A stretch of DNA of 64,000 nt from an uncultured Alistipes sp. (GCA_944322005.1 CALUNL010000002.1:62001-126000), one strand, 5' to 3'. Positions 29,864-40,000 are shown, counted from the first letter of the stretch. Made by a program: numbers and translations. Notes: generated from the sequence alone by a model not told the origin.

Positions 29864-31153
29864 TCAAAGGACCTCCGACACCACGAACGAGCTTCCCCCG
29901 ATGAAGAGCATGTCCTCGGGCGAGAGCATCTCCTTCGCCCTTGCCACGGCATTGCCGACACCCTCGACCACCTCGAAGTCGAGTCCCGTCTCGGAGGCAA
30001 TGGAGGCTATCGTGTCGACCGGCATGGCGCGCTCGATTCCGGCCCGCGTGAATATGTAGTGGGCATCGGACGGCATCATGTGCAGAATCTTCTCCACATC
30101 CTTGTCGATGCAGAAGCCGAGCACGCAGTAGAGCCTGCCTCCGCTCCACTTGCGGAGCTGTTCCGACACGAGGGCCATCGCATGGGCGTTGTGGCACGTG
30201 TCGCACACGATGTATGGATGCTCGCCGAGCACCTGCCAGCGGCCGCGGAACGACGTTATGTCGACAACGTCGGACAACCCCTCGACGAATGCGCGCCGGC
30301 TTATCGACAGCGGCGTGTTCTGGTGGAGGTAGTCGGCGGCCGCACACACCACGGCGACGTTCTGGCGCTGGTATTCGCCCAGAAGCCCCACCCGCAGCTG
30401 GTACTGCTGCCCGTCGCGCGTGCGCACCATGTCGAATACCTGGCGGTTTCCCTCCATGCGGCTGCCGCGGTATTCGAACGCCTCGTCGGCATATATCACG
30501 GGCGAGCGCATGTCTCCGGCAATCTCCTCTATCACGGGGTTGTAGGCCGGGTTCCTCTCCCCGACAACCACCGGTATGCTCTTTTTGATGATTCCGCCCT
30601 TCTCGCGTGCTATCTTCGGCAGCGAATCCCCGAGCAGGGCCGTATGCTCAAGCCCGACGTTGGTTATGATGCTCAAAATGGGGATTACGATGTTCGTGGC
30701 GTCGAGCCTTCCGCCGAGGCCCGTCTCGATGACGGCCACCTCGACATCGCTCTGCGCGAAGTAGTCGAAGGCCATGGCCGCGGTCATCTCGAAGAACGAC
30801 AGCCCGCAGTCGATCATGTCGCGGCGGTACTTGTCGACGAAGTTCACCACCTTCTGCTTCGATATCATCTCGCCGTTGACCTTTATCCGCTCGCGGAAGT
30901 CCGTGAGGTGCGGCGATGTGAAGAGTCCGGCCTGATATCCGGCCTGCTGCAGCACGGCGGCCAGCATGTGCGACACGGAACCCTTGCCGTTGGTTCCGGC
31001 CACGTGTATCACGAAGTAGTTCCGCTGCGGATTGCCTATCTTGCGGCAGAATTCGCTCACCCGTTCCAGTCCGGGTTTGTAGGCTGTTGCGCCGTGTTCC
31101 TGGAACGACGGCATCGACGAGAAGAGAAAATCTACGGTTTCCGAGTAGTTCAT
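29864..31153 (-). CDS. folC: Folylpolyglutamate/dihydrofolate synthase
   Basis: Adds glutamate to (dihydro)folate. The 429-residue Mur-ligase-type enzyme has the P-loop GTNGKGSVSHML (about residues 50-61), the conserved FTSPHLTDFRERIKVNGE, and TGLGGRLDATNI. The C-terminal ligase domain contains VLGFCIDKD. It lies 53 bp downstream of lnt on the same strand and probably shares its transcript. Confidence 0.96.
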   Translation of the reverse strand: MNYSETVDFLFSSMPSFQEHGATAYKPGLERVSEFCRKIGNPQRNYFVIHVAGTNGKGSVSHMLAAVLQQAGYQAGLFTSPHLTDFRERIKVNGEMISKQKVVNFVDKYRRDMIDCGLSFFEMTAAMAFDYFAQSDVEVAVIETGLGGRLDATNIVIPILSIITNVGLEHTALLGDSLPKIAREKGGIIKKSIPVVVGERNPAYNPVIEEIAGDMRSPVIYADEAFEYRGSRMEGNRQVFDMVRTRDGQQYQLRVGLLGEYQRQNVAVVCAAADYLHQNTPLSISRRAFVEGLSDVVDITSFRGRWQVLGEHPYIVCDTCHNAHAMALVSEQLRKWSGGRLYCVLGFCIDKDVEKILHMMPSDAHYIFTRAGIERAMPVDTIASIASETGLDFEVVEGVGNAVARAKEMLSPEDMLFIGGSSFVVSEVL

Positions 31154-31206
31154 ATCTTTTGTTCAGAATATCCTTCACACCCCTTTCCGGGGTACATCGC
31201 GCCCCG

Positions 31207-32805
31207 TCAGTCGGCGAGGTGGAACCTCTTGCGTGCGCGGTACGCCACGAAATAGAGCAGGCACAGCAGGCTCACGTACACCGCAATGCGGCCTATGTAG
31301 TCGCCCAGCCTCGCATAGAGCGTCACACGGTCGTTGAGGCGTATGTCCGACACGAGTATCCCGCGTTCGTCCCACTCCATGCGCGAGATGTCGTCGCCGC
31401 GGGAGTTTATGAATCCCGACACGCCGGTATTGGCGCTGCGGGCCACGTCGCGGCGCAGCTCTATGGCGCGCAGGCGGCAGAAGGCGAAGAGGAACCTGTG
31501 TCCCGGGGTATTGCCCCACCATCCGTCGTTCGTCACCACGAAGAGAGCCTGCGCCCCGTTACGCACGTATCCACCCATGAAATCGCCGTACAGCCCCTCG
31601 TAGCAGATCGCCGGCGCCACCTTCACCCCGCGGTGTTCGAACGGCACGGCGCTCACGCCTATGCCGAGCTGTCCGGCCGTACCGCCCAGATCAACCGTCA
31701 CGAGTTCCGTATCGCGCAGCCATGCGGGTATGGTCTCTACACCGACCACGAGCTTCGCCTTGTGGTGCATCTGCACGTTGGCCGCGGAGTCCACACCGAT
31801 GCTCGAGTTGTATATGTCGCTGTATATGCCGTTCGACAGTCGAGCCGTCTCCGACCCCTTTGCCGCGCCGTAGCGGCGCATGCTCTCGCATCCGGCCACA
31901 ACCATCGACGAAGGCATCCTCTGTTCGAGAATGCAGGCCAGATGGTGCACCACGGGCGACGACTTCGGGTTGCGGTCGTCGAGCATCGTCGCGAGCGACG
32001 TCTCCGGCAGCAGTACGAACGACGCCGAATCGGGCACCTCGAGCAGCATCGCGTATATGTCCTCCTGCAGGCGCAGCGGGCTCATCCCGAACTTGTCGTA
32101 GCAGTCGACATTCGGCTGTATGGCCGCCACGCATACCTTTTCGCGGGAGAGATAGCGTTTGCCTTCCGGGGAGTTGATTCCGTACATCACCAGCGACACG
32201 GCCATCGGCGTCACCAGCGCGAGGGTCGCCGCCGTCCACACCCTCTTGCGGAGCGTCAGCAGCGCCTGCAACGCAAGCACGTTCACCGTCAGCACCCACA
32301 GCGAACCGCCGAGCACGCCGGTATATTCATACCACTGCACGGCCCACGTGTCATCCGAGAAACCGTTGCCCAGCACGAGCCACGGGAACGACAGCGCCGG
32401 GGCGTTTATGTATATGTATTCGGTTGCAATCCAGCCCGCGATGAAGAGCACATACGCGAGGCCCTTCGGGGCATATTTCGACACGATGTGGAATACCATG
32501 AACGCCAGCAGGTTCCACCACGACGAGATGACGGTTGCGGCAATTGTCCCTATCGGTGCGGCGTTCCACACCCACCACACCGTGGCGAGGTTCCACAGCA
32601 CGAACGAGAGCGCGGCCCAGCCGAGCATCCTGAAGGTGTCGCGCCACGAGGGCGAATACTGTGCGCTTATGAGCATCAGCGGCACGAATGCGACGAAGAG
32701 CGGCAGTCCGCCGGCCCCTATCCAGCCGCACGAGAGCAGCAGTGCCGATACGAGACTGAAAATCAGCTTGATTTTCGTAGAGAGCTTTCTGTTGAAACTT
32801 ATCAT
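31207..32805 (-). CDS. lnt: Apolipoprotein N-acyltransferase
   Basis: Third enzyme of lipoprotein maturation, adding the N-terminal fatty acid in the inner membrane. The 532 residues have multiple N-terminal membrane segments followed by a nitrilase-type domain. The catalytic triad is visible as Glu in LLPETSLATM, Lys in MHHKAKLVVG and Cys in APAICYEGLYG. A final membrane segment precedes the Arg/Lys-rich tail. It is transcribed from tandem repeat-borne promoters immediately upstream. Confidence 0.95.
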   Translation of the reverse strand: MISFNRKLSTKIKLIFSLVSALLLSCGWIGAGGLPLFVAFVPLMLISAQYSPSWRDTFRMLGWAALSFVLWNLATVWWVWNAAPIGTIAATVISSWWNLLAFMVFHIVSKYAPKGLAYVLFIAGWIATEYIYINAPALSFPWLVLGNGFSDDTWAVQWYEYTGVLGGSLWVLTVNVLALQALLTLRKRVWTAATLALVTPMAVSLVMYGINSPEGKRYLSREKVCVAAIQPNVDCYDKFGMSPLRLQEDIYAMLLEVPDSASFVLLPETSLATMLDDRNPKSSPVVHHLACILEQRMPSSMVVAGCESMRRYGAAKGSETARLSNGIYSDIYNSSIGVDSAANVQMHHKAKLVVGVETIPAWLRDTELVTVDLGGTAGQLGIGVSAVPFEHRGVKVAPAICYEGLYGDFMGGYVRNGAQALFVVTNDGWWGNTPGHRFLFAFCRLRAIELRRDVARSANTGVSGFINSRGDDISRMEWDERGILVSDIRLNDRVTLYARLGDYIGRIAVYVSLLCLLYFVAYRARKRFHLAD

Positions 32806-32809
32806 ATCG

Positions 32810-32865
32810 CAAATATAGTGAAAGGCGAGTGCAGAGACAAATGAAAACGGAAGTTTTCAATATTT
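32810..32865 (-). repeat. Promoter-carrying intergenic repeat, copy 1
   Basis: A roughly 55 bp unit (plus strand begins CAAATATAGTGAAAGGCGAG and ends near GTTTTCAATATTTG), nearly identical to the unit at 32895. On the minus strand it carries TTTG (32838-32841), 20 bp spacer and TATATTTG (32810-32817), a fitting promoter for lnt 5 bp downstream of the -7 box. It also contains the small inverted repeat GAAAAC-GGAA-GTTTTC. Confidence 0.8.
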
Positions 32866-32894
32866 GCCTGTGCCGAGCCGCATCCTATATTATC

Positions 32895-32951
32895 CAAATA
32901 TAGTGAAAGGCGAGCGCAGAGACAAACGAAAACGGAAGTTTTCAATATTTG
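32895..32951 (-). repeat. Promoter-carrying intergenic repeat, copy 2
   Basis: Second copy of the unit, 85 bp from the first and in the same orientation, differing at two bases over the core. On the minus strand TTTG (32923-32926), 20 bp spacer and TATATTTG (32895-32902) again form a promoter directed at lnt. Confidence 0.8.
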
Positions 32952-33068
32952 GTTTGCAGGACCTCCCTCTGTTCCGCCCCAAATATAGCGATTTTTCCCT
33001 ATCGATATCGCATGCCGATATATCCGCCTGACTTTCGGCCGCATCCGCAGCCAATCATCCGCCCGTTA

Positions 33069-33100
33069 TTTTGAACTTAAACGATTTTGGCCTATTTTTG
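33069..33100 (+). promoter_or_regulatory. lysA promoter
   Basis: TTTTG (33069-33073), 19 bp spacer, TATTTTTG (33093-33100): a consensus Bacteroidetes promoter about 43 nt before the lysA start. Confidence 0.85.
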
Positions 33101-33143
33101 CGGAGTTTTCGGACGATACAGGACGATATAAAGAGATACAAAA

Positions 33144-34301
33144 ATGTTAAGCAGACAGGTTGCCGCAAAACTCGGCACATATGAGACTCCATTCTATCTC
33201 TACGATATGGAGCTGCTGCGCCGGACGCTCGAGAACGTCACCTCGGTCGCAAGCAATTACGGTTACAGGATTCACTACGCCATCAAGGCCAACTTCGATG
33301 CGCGCCTTCTGGAGATAATCCGCGAATACGGACTCGGAATCGACTGCGCGTCGGGCAACGAGATACGCTGCGCCATCGAGGCCGGCTTCGACCCGAAGAG
33401 CATTGTCTATGCGGGCGTGGGCAAGCGCGACAAGGAGCTGCGCTACGCCATCGAACAGGGCATCATGGCCATCAACTGCGAGTCTACGGAGGAGCTCCAT
33501 GTAGTCGATGCGCTCGCACGCGAGGCGGGCAAGGTCGTCGACGTCGCCCTGCGCATCAACCCCGACATCGACCCGAAGACCAACCACTGCATCGACACGG
33601 GCCAGGCCGACAGCAAGTTCGGCATCTCCTACGAGGAGATTCTCGCCGGCGTGGAGGATATCCGCTCGCTGCGCAACCTCAACGTCGTGGGCATGCACCT
33701 GCACATCGGTTCGCAGATACGCGAGCTGCACGTCTTCGAGAACATGTGCAACAAGGTCAACGCCATCGTCGACAACCTCACCTCGCTCGGTTTCGACCTG
33801 CGTTTCGTCGACGTGGGCGGCGGACTGGGCATCAACTACGACCTGCCGGAAAACGAGCCTATACCCAATTTCGCGTCGCTCTTCGCCATCGTGAACTCCC
33901 ATCTGAACGTCGGCAGCCGCGAAGTGCACTTCGAGTTCGGCCGTTCGATAGTCGGCGAGTGCGGCGAGCTCATCACGCGCGTACTCTTCAACAAGACCAC
34001 GGCCACGGGCCGCAAGCTCGTCATCGTCGACGCGAGCATGACCGAGCTTATCCGCCCGGCGCTCTACGGCTCCTACCACAACATCGAGAACATCACCTCG
34101 GCGTCGGATCAGCGCGAAAAGTACACCATCGTCGGTACGGCCTGCGAGTCCACGGACGTCTTCGACGAGAACGTCTCGCTCCCGCTCACGCGGCGCGGCG
34201 ACCTGCTGACCATCAAGTCGGCAGGTGCGTACGGCATGTCGATGGCCTCGCGCTACAACCTGCACGACCTTCCGGGGGCGGTCTACAGCGACCGGCTCTG
34301 A
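33144..34301 (+). CDS. lysA: Diaminopimelate decarboxylase
   Basis: PLP enzyme of the last step of lysine synthesis, decarboxylating meso-diaminopimelate. It is 385 residues. The PLP Lys lies in IHYAIKANFD (about residue 51). HLHIGSQI, the GGGLGINY phosphate-binding glycines and the CESTDVF active-site Cys segment are all present. An alternative group IV decarboxylase such as carboxynorspermidine decarboxylase is less likely given these motifs and length. Confidence 0.94.
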   Translation: MLSRQVAAKLGTYETPFYLYDMELLRRTLENVTSVASNYGYRIHYAIKANFDARLLEIIREYGLGIDCASGNEIRCAIEAGFDPKSIVYAGVGKRDKELRYAIEQGIMAINCESTEELHVVDALAREAGKVVDVALRINPDIDPKTNHCIDTGQADSKFGISYEEILAGVEDIRSLRNLNVVGMHLHIGSQIRELHVFENMCNKVNAIVDNLTSLGFDLRFVDVGGGLGINYDLPENEPIPNFASLFAIVNSHLNVGSREVHFEFGRSIVGECGELITRVLFNKTTATGRKLVIVDASMTELIRPALYGSYHNIENITSASDQREKYTIVGTACESTDVFDENVSLPLTRRGDLLTIKSAGAYGMSMASRYNLHDLPGAVYSDRL

Positions 34302-34331
34302 CGGCGGTGCGGCATCCGCGACTGATATGAG

Positions 34332-34366
34332 AAGAGCGGCAGGGAGTGTCTCCCCGCCGCTCTTTT
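34332..34366. terminator. Terminator after lysA
   Basis: Stem AAGAGCGGC (34332-34340)/GCCGCTCTT (34356-34364) with a G/C-rich internal extension (GGGAG/TCCCC), followed by TTT on the plus strand. It lies between lysA and a convergent minus-strand gene and may serve both. Confidence 0.8.
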
Positions 34367-34381
34367 CGGTAGAGCCGCGCC

Positions 34382-34894
34382 CTACCTGACGTTGTAGTTG
34401 TCGGCCACGAATGCGTCGACAATGGTACCGTTCGGCACCACCGCACGCTCACCCTTGAGGCAGAAGAAGAGGAAACCGAATCCCGGCAGTACCGTCAGTC
34501 CCGTAGCGAGGCCCACGGCCAGCGGAGCCGAGGAGTCCTCCGAACTCTTCGACAGGTTTCCGGTCAGAAGGATTACGGAACCGTCCACGGCAACGGTGGA
34601 TACCGTCTTGACGTTTACCGCTCCGCCCTTTCCAAAGCCTTTCGACTTCAGGCGCTCGACGGTGAGCGTCACAGGCGTGCCCCGGCCTATGAGCACCCTG
34701 CCGGCATTGTCGTCGGTCACGTCGGCCAGCACGGTGGCGGTCACCTCGCCCGCCCGGTTGCTGTCGATTTTGGACATGATCTCTACCTTCACGGACTTTC
34801 CGCGTTTGAGGTTCGGCGCCTCCTGCGCATATGCGGTGAGCGGGCCGAAGCAGCCCAGCATGGCCGCAGCAATCAAAACAACTGCTCTTTTCAT
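34382..34894 (-). CDS. Secreted protein of unknown function
   Basis: 170-residue protein with a cleavable signal peptide (MKRAVVLIAAAMLG...TAYAQ). The mature part is a predicted small beta-rich domain (VTATVLADVTDDNAGRVLIGRGTPVTLTVERLKS) followed by a hydrophobic stretch (PLAVGLATGLTVLPGFGFLFFCLKG, about residues 124-148) that could be a membrane segment, then VPNGTIVDAFVAD. I do not recognise the family. The ATG at 34894 gives a proper signal peptide; the longer open frame upstream runs into unrelated sequence. It has its own promoter far upstream (35163-35193). Confidence 0.7.
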   Translation of the reverse strand: MKRAVVLIAAAMLGCFGPLTAYAQEAPNLKRGKSVKVEIMSKIDSNRAGEVTATVLADVTDDNAGRVLIGRGTPVTLTVERLKSKGFGKGGAVNVKTVSTVAVDGSVILLTGNLSKSSEDSSAPLAVGLATGLTVLPGFGFLFFCLKGERAVVPNGTIVDAFVADNYNVR

Positions 34895-35162
34895 AAGAGA
34901 TAAGTTTAGATTGCCGTCCGACGCCGTGACGGCGAGTTTCACACTTTCAGGTTCGGGAAAGGACAAACGGAAAGCGTGGCGCCGAAGCCTGTTTTTGCCG
35001 AACGGGTCGTAGGAAACCTTGAAAACAAAACAAGCGACAACTCCACGCCCATATCCACACATGGATACGACGCGGCAAAATGTCAGCCCGACCCTTTTCA
35101 AAATCGAATTTCCTACGTTCGTTCAGCGGGTAAGAGCTTACACTCTCCGTGTATGTCCGACA

Positions 35163-35193
35163 CAAAGTTAACAATCGGCGGCAAAAAATCAAA
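35163..35193 (-). promoter_or_regulatory. Consensus promoter with long leader
   Basis: Minus-strand TTTG (35190-35193), exact 19 bp spacer, TAACTTTG (35163-35170). The nearest downstream gene on this strand starts at 34894, implying a leader of roughly 260 nt. Confidence 0.75.
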
Positions 35194-35244
35194 CGGTTCG
35201 GCCGCATGAAATTGCAACGGCCGGCACGGTCTGCCATGAAACGG

Positions 35245-35283
35245 ACGAATCGGACACACTTTCGTGTGTCCGATTCGTTTTTG
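35245..35283 (+). terminator. Strong hairpin with T tail, no obvious plus-strand gene
   Basis: Perfect 15 bp stem (35245-35259 with 35264-35278), TTTC loop, followed by TTTTTG on the plus strand. On the minus strand it lies 68 bp beyond the esterase stop and may end that operon, although the minus-side T run is poor (CCGTTTC). Confidence 0.75.
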
Positions 35284-35350
35284 CCAGGTAAACCGGTGAC
35301 GGAGCGATGCCGTCCGTCCCGGCGAGTGCAACTCCCGATGGGTGCAGTCG

Positions 35351-36202
35351 CTATCGCATGTTCATCTTGAAGAACTCCATGATGGCGCGGCATGAGTCGA
35401 ACGAGTCGGTCGCCCAGCTGTGGACGCCGTTGCGCACCTCATAGAACCACACCTCCTTGCCCGACGGCGAACCGTAATAACGGTGGAGTATTACCTTGTT
35501 CTTTATCTGCGGGAGCTCCGTGGTCTCCTCGTACATGCACTTGTTGGCAGCAGCCACGGCTCCGACGGCAACGGGTACGGCAAGGTATGCGCCCCAACCG
35601 TATTGGTTCGTCGGGTCGCCCTCCCACCGTGAAGTCACGTCGCCCGTACCGTGCACCTCCATGAACGCAACCGGTTCGGTATAGCTGTGCCGTTTGGTCA
35701 TTTCGACCAGCGTAAGTCCCGCCATCGAGGCTATGGCCGCGAACTCCTTCGGCTTGCGATAGGCCATGAGGTAGCACATCTCGCCGCCGTTCGACATGCC
35801 GCAGAAGAAGGTATTGCGCTCCGAAAGGTTGTATGTCGTCTGCAGGTGTTTGGCCAGCGTGCATATGAACTCGCAGTCGTCGACCTGCATCTTGTCTATC
35901 TGCCACGGATAGTAGACGTTCCAGCCGTTACGGTTCTTCGGGTCGACAGTGGCCTGCGGGTAGCATACCGCCATCTTGTACTCGTCGGCGAGGCTTATGA
36001 ACGCAGGCTGGTATCCGCTGGCGTTGCCGCCATAGCCGTGGAGCACGAATACGAGCGGAGCGTCGGCCGGAAGGTTGTCCGGAATGTAGATATGATATGT
36101 CCTGGTGAGTCCCTGGTCCTGTATCGTCTCGGTCTTTATCGATGCCGCGCTCGAGATCTGGCATAATAGGAGTGCCGCAAATACGATTGCAATCTTTTTC
36201 AT
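35351..36202 (-). CDS. Secreted alpha/beta-hydrolase esterase (PHB-depolymerase/feruloyl-esterase type)
   Basis: 283-residue secreted hydrolase with signal peptide (to about residue 19). Oxyanion region FVLHGYGGNASGY (about 53-64), nucleophile elbow CGMSNGGEM (Ser137), acid in VHGTGDVTSRW (Asp188) and His in RNGVHSW (His261) make a complete catalytic triad. The family cleaves esters such as polyhydroxyalkanoates or hydroxycinnamate esters on plant polysaccharides. The substrate is not evident here. It is the last gene of a three-gene operon (5 bp after the degenerate paralogue), all encoding exported proteins. Confidence 0.9.
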   Translation of the reverse strand: MKKIAIVFAALLLCQISSAASIKTETIQDQGLTRTYHIYIPDNLPADAPLVFVLHGYGGNASGYQPAFISLADEYKMAVCYPQATVDPKNRNGWNVYYPWQIDKMQVDDCEFICTLAKHLQTTYNLSERNTFFCGMSNGGEMCYLMAYRKPKEFAAIASMAGLTLVEMTKRHSYTEPVAFMEVHGTGDVTSRWEGDPTNQYGWGAYLAVPVAVGAVAAANKCMYEETTELPQIKNKVILHRYYGSPSGKEVWFYEVRNGVHSWATDSFDSCRAIMEFFKMNMR

Positions 36203-36207
36203 ATCGC

Positions 36208-37014
36208 TTAATGTGTTTTAAAGAAATTCCAAATCTGGTTATACACCTCAAACTCCTGGTCGCACCAGCCGTTGTCCCCGCTCTCGACGCTGTACAGTTT
36301 CACGTCGCATCCGGACTGACCGTTTATGTAATGGGTGCACGTCACACGCCCCTTGCCTTCACGCGGCAGCAGGTCGGAGTTCTCGAAGGTGATGCACTTG
36401 TCGAGCGCGACAATTGCTCCGACACTCAAAGGTACGGAGACGTACTTGTCCTCAACTCCATTCCATTTGTAGACGGAGTTGTCCGTGGCATGCACGTGCA
36501 CGAACGACACCGGCTTCTGGAATCCGTTGGCCCTGTATGCCTCGACATCGATGGCGCCGGAGACACATCCGTATGCGGCAAACGCATCGGGCATCTTCAT
36601 TGCCGCCGTATACGACAGGCCGTTGCGGTAGCTCAACAGATAGAGTTTCGACGCCTCGGGGAACAGCCCTCCGACGGAGGAGAGGAACGACACGTCCCCG
36701 CTGCCCTCCGTCCCTATCACGCAAAGAGCGTAGCGGCCTATAAGGCAGTGTTCGGCGGCCTTGAAGTTGATGTCGGGCGCCTTGGCCGACAGCGAGCGCA
36801 GTGTCATGTCATCGGAAAGCAGTACAACCACCGGTGCGCCGGCTTCCAGGTCAATCGGTTTGACGACCACCGCATCATGTCCGGCGACCGATACGGTCTC
36901 ATATGTCAGCGACGATTCGCCGCCGCCGGCAGTTCCTTCATCCGTGCCGTTTTTCTCGCACGATACCGCAGCGAACAACAGCAACGAAGTTATGATAAAT
37001 ATTATCCTTTTCAT
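36208..37014 (-). CDS. Lipoprotein, degenerate paralogue of the downstream esterase (predicted pseudoenzyme)
   Basis: 268-residue lipoprotein (lipobox FAAVSC, Cys19). It aligns with the downstream esterase along its C-terminal two thirds: PVSFVHVHATDNSVYKW with PVAFMEVHGTGDVTSRW, VPLSVGAIVALDKC with VPVAVGAVAAANKC, and closing FEVYNQIWNFFKTH with FDSCRAIMEFFKMN. The triad is lost: the Ser137 position is Arg130 (SYRNGL in place of GMSNGG), the Asp position is Asn179 and the His position is Asn248. The start is the ATG at 37014, 4 bp after the stop of the upstream gene. Likely a surface binding protein; the function is otherwise unknown. Confidence 0.8.
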   Translation of the reverse strand: MKRIIFIITSLLLFAAVSCEKNGTDEGTAGGGESSLTYETVSVAGHDAVVVKPIDLEAGAPVVVLLSDDMTLRSLSAKAPDINFKAAEHCLIGRYALCVIGTEGSGDVSFLSSVGGLFPEASKLYLLSYRNGLSYTAAMKMPDAFAAYGCVSGAIDVEAYRANGFQKPVSFVHVHATDNSVYKWNGVEDKYVSVPLSVGAIVALDKCITFENSDLLPREGKGRVTCTHYINGQSGCDVKLYSVESGDNGWCDQEFEVYNQIWNFFKTH

Positions 37015-37018
37015 AATC

Positions 37019-40000
37019 TTATTCTCCAAATTTTACATGAACGGTATATGGCTCACTTCCGGGACCCTTGGCGTATGTCTCGTAATTTTCAGCCGTGATC
37101 GGGATAACGGTCTTGCCGCCGTCGCAGGAGACGCTGCCTCCGAGAATCTTGATCGGTTCAGACTCGGTACCGAACACCACCACTGCCTTGTCGCTGTAGT
37201 TCCAGCCTATAGTCATAGAGTACCAGTTATGGTTGTTCCAGTCGTAAACTATGTCGCAGTTGACGATACAGCCGCGGCCCTCGCCCTCGTAACTGTCGAC
37301 GCCGCCGTGCTGTCCCAGCAGGCCGCCGATCTCTACGACCTGTTCATGGCCGTTGATATTGCTCAGCGCCCCGTAGCTCTCGTTATACTCGAACTTGTGT
37401 CCCTGTGACAGGAATCCGGATATACCGCCTATGGTTGCATCTCCGTACGGGATAGTACCCTTGATCTCTCCGTAGTTCCTGCAGTGTGTGACGTTGCCCG
37501 TTCCGCCGTTGATGCCGCCGACACGGATCTCGTCCTGTGCGAATACGTTGAGCGTACCGTTGTTTACGCAGCGTGTGATCAGGTTTGTCAGCGAAGCGTG
37601 CTCGTATCCCGGATATGCGACTATGCCTCCGCATGTAGGTATCGTGCCGTCGCAATAGGTTATGCAGTTGATCTCACCGTTGTTGGTGCAGTCCGTAACG
37701 TCGGAGCACGAAGCGCCCGGTGCACCGCCGTAGGCACCGCCGGAGACACCGCCTATGTTGACCGGATAGTTGTTGCTCGTATATACGGACTTGTCCGACG
37801 TTGTCACGCAGACATCGATCTTTCCGTTGTTGGTGCATGATGTGACATCGCTGTATGCAAGGCCGACAACTCCACCCATACGCGGACGGTTCGTTCCGCA
37901 GCTTACCGCCAGGTTCTCGATTGCGGTGATGTCGTAATCGATATTGCCGTAGTTGTCCGAACCGGTTATCGGGGCATTCGTGCCGGATTGCGCCACGAGG
38001 CCGCCGACATGTATCGGAACGTTTGTTGCGTCGCCGATTACGCCGAAATTGGAGAGATACGGTACGGAGAGTGTCACATTGCCGTGGTTCTCGCAGCGGT
38101 CGACCGCACCGTCGCAGTAAGCGGCCAGTCCGGATATCAGGGCACCGTACGATGCGGCAGTGTTCGTATATGTAACCGCGCCGTAGTTCTTGCAGCCGTC
38201 AAGCCTTGCGCTGTTGACTGCCACAAGTCCGGAGACTATCACGGTGGTGTTGGCCTCCTCAGTCATGGTGACGGATACGGCCGCCCTGTTGGTAACGTTC
38301 GATATGGTTCCAGTTGCCTCTGCAGCCAGGGCCGCAAGCGTTCCCGCTTCGGTTGAGGCGAACGTACACGTTTCGCCGATTGTCAGGTCCCTGGCACCGG
38401 CAATGGATGCGAACAGTGCATGGTCGGAGCGGATGTTGTTGAGCGTGAAGTTGCATCCGTTGAGCGTGCCCGGGAATACCACACCGGCCGGCAGTGTCTT
38501 GCCCTCGAAGTCGAGATTGCCGGCAATCTGTATCTCGTCAGTCTCCGACGCCGTAAGCAGCCCCTCCGTATCGTTGAGGATGGCAATGAATTCGTCGGCG
38601 GTCGATGCGACCATCGGGAAATCGGCCTTTACGAGCGTCTCCGCCTCGCTGATGTCGGAGTATTCGGATTCGCTTCCCGAAACAGTGTCGACAGCCTTGA
38701 TGCGGATTTGATAGACGACTCCCCCCTTCAGGCCGTTTATCGTATACTCGAGGACATTGCCGAGCTCGACGGCCGTATACTGTTCGGTGCCGCTCTCCCT
38801 GTATTCGAGAACATATCCCGACGCCTTCTCGACCTTGTCCCACTTGACCGCGATGCTCTCGGCCTTGGCATTGACTGCCGTGATGACCGGCTTGTCGAGA
38901 TCTATTTCAGACACCTCGTAGGCAACGACCTTGATGATGACGTTGTCCAGATACATGCGGTGCTGCGACGAACCCGGCTTCGATCCGTCCTTGCGGATAG
39001 GGCCTATACCGATACGCGCGCCCGGAGACACGTTCTTGAGGATGAATTTCTCGGTCGTGAAGTCCCGTCCCGGCTTGATTTCGAACTCGGCTGCCGGTAT
39101 AAGCGCATCGACCGAAGGGGTAACCTCGTACTGTCCGGCCTTGCCCGCATGTTCCGAATTGTTGAGGACAAAGACCGCACCGGTTACAGGGTCCGAATCA
39201 TAACGGGCCTGGTCGAAGGTCAGTTCAACGGTAGCGACCGACTTGAGGTTGACCAAAGCCGGCGTACACATAAGGCCCGTCTTGCTGCTCGCACCGATCT
39301 TGATGTGGGCAACCCTTCCGCAGATAGGCGAGTCGCTGTCATTCGCCACCTCATGGCAAACGCCCCACTGGCCGAGACGCGAGAACTCGACGGCATGCTT
39401 CATCGTATTGAACAGTCCTATTTCGATGGACGGATCGACCAGATACCATTTCCACTTGCCGCCATTGATCGGGTTTACTCCCTCCGCCTTGTCAAATGCG
39501 GTTGCCAGATTACGGTCGTCGGCCGAATATGCAGCCGAACCGCGCAGGTAGTTGCCGCCCCATACAAGCTCGCTGAAATCCTCGGCCAGCGCGATATCGT
39601 TAGGCTCCACCAGTCCCGTTGATGACGGCTCGACGATCGTAAAGTCAAGTGTCTTGGCCTCCACCGGAGCCGACACGACGTTGTTGTCGAGGTCCTCGAC
39701 CTTGAACCAGTATGAGGTGTTTCTCTCCAGACCCGAGAACTCGAACTGCGGGAAACCGTCTGCCAGGTCCCCGTTCCATATGGAGTTCCCGGCGTCGGTC
39801 TGCCACGACACGACGAGGTCCTCGCATTTCTCATCCCTGTATATACCGAAGCCGTATGCCGTTCCGCGGTCCTCGGCTCCGTCCCTGAATCCGCTGACGC
39901 TCCACGTAAAGGCCAGTGTGGAGGATGTCGCGTAGACAAACCTGACGGCCAGCGATGCGCCCTCGATCTTGAGTTTTACGATATTCCCCTCCGAATCCTT

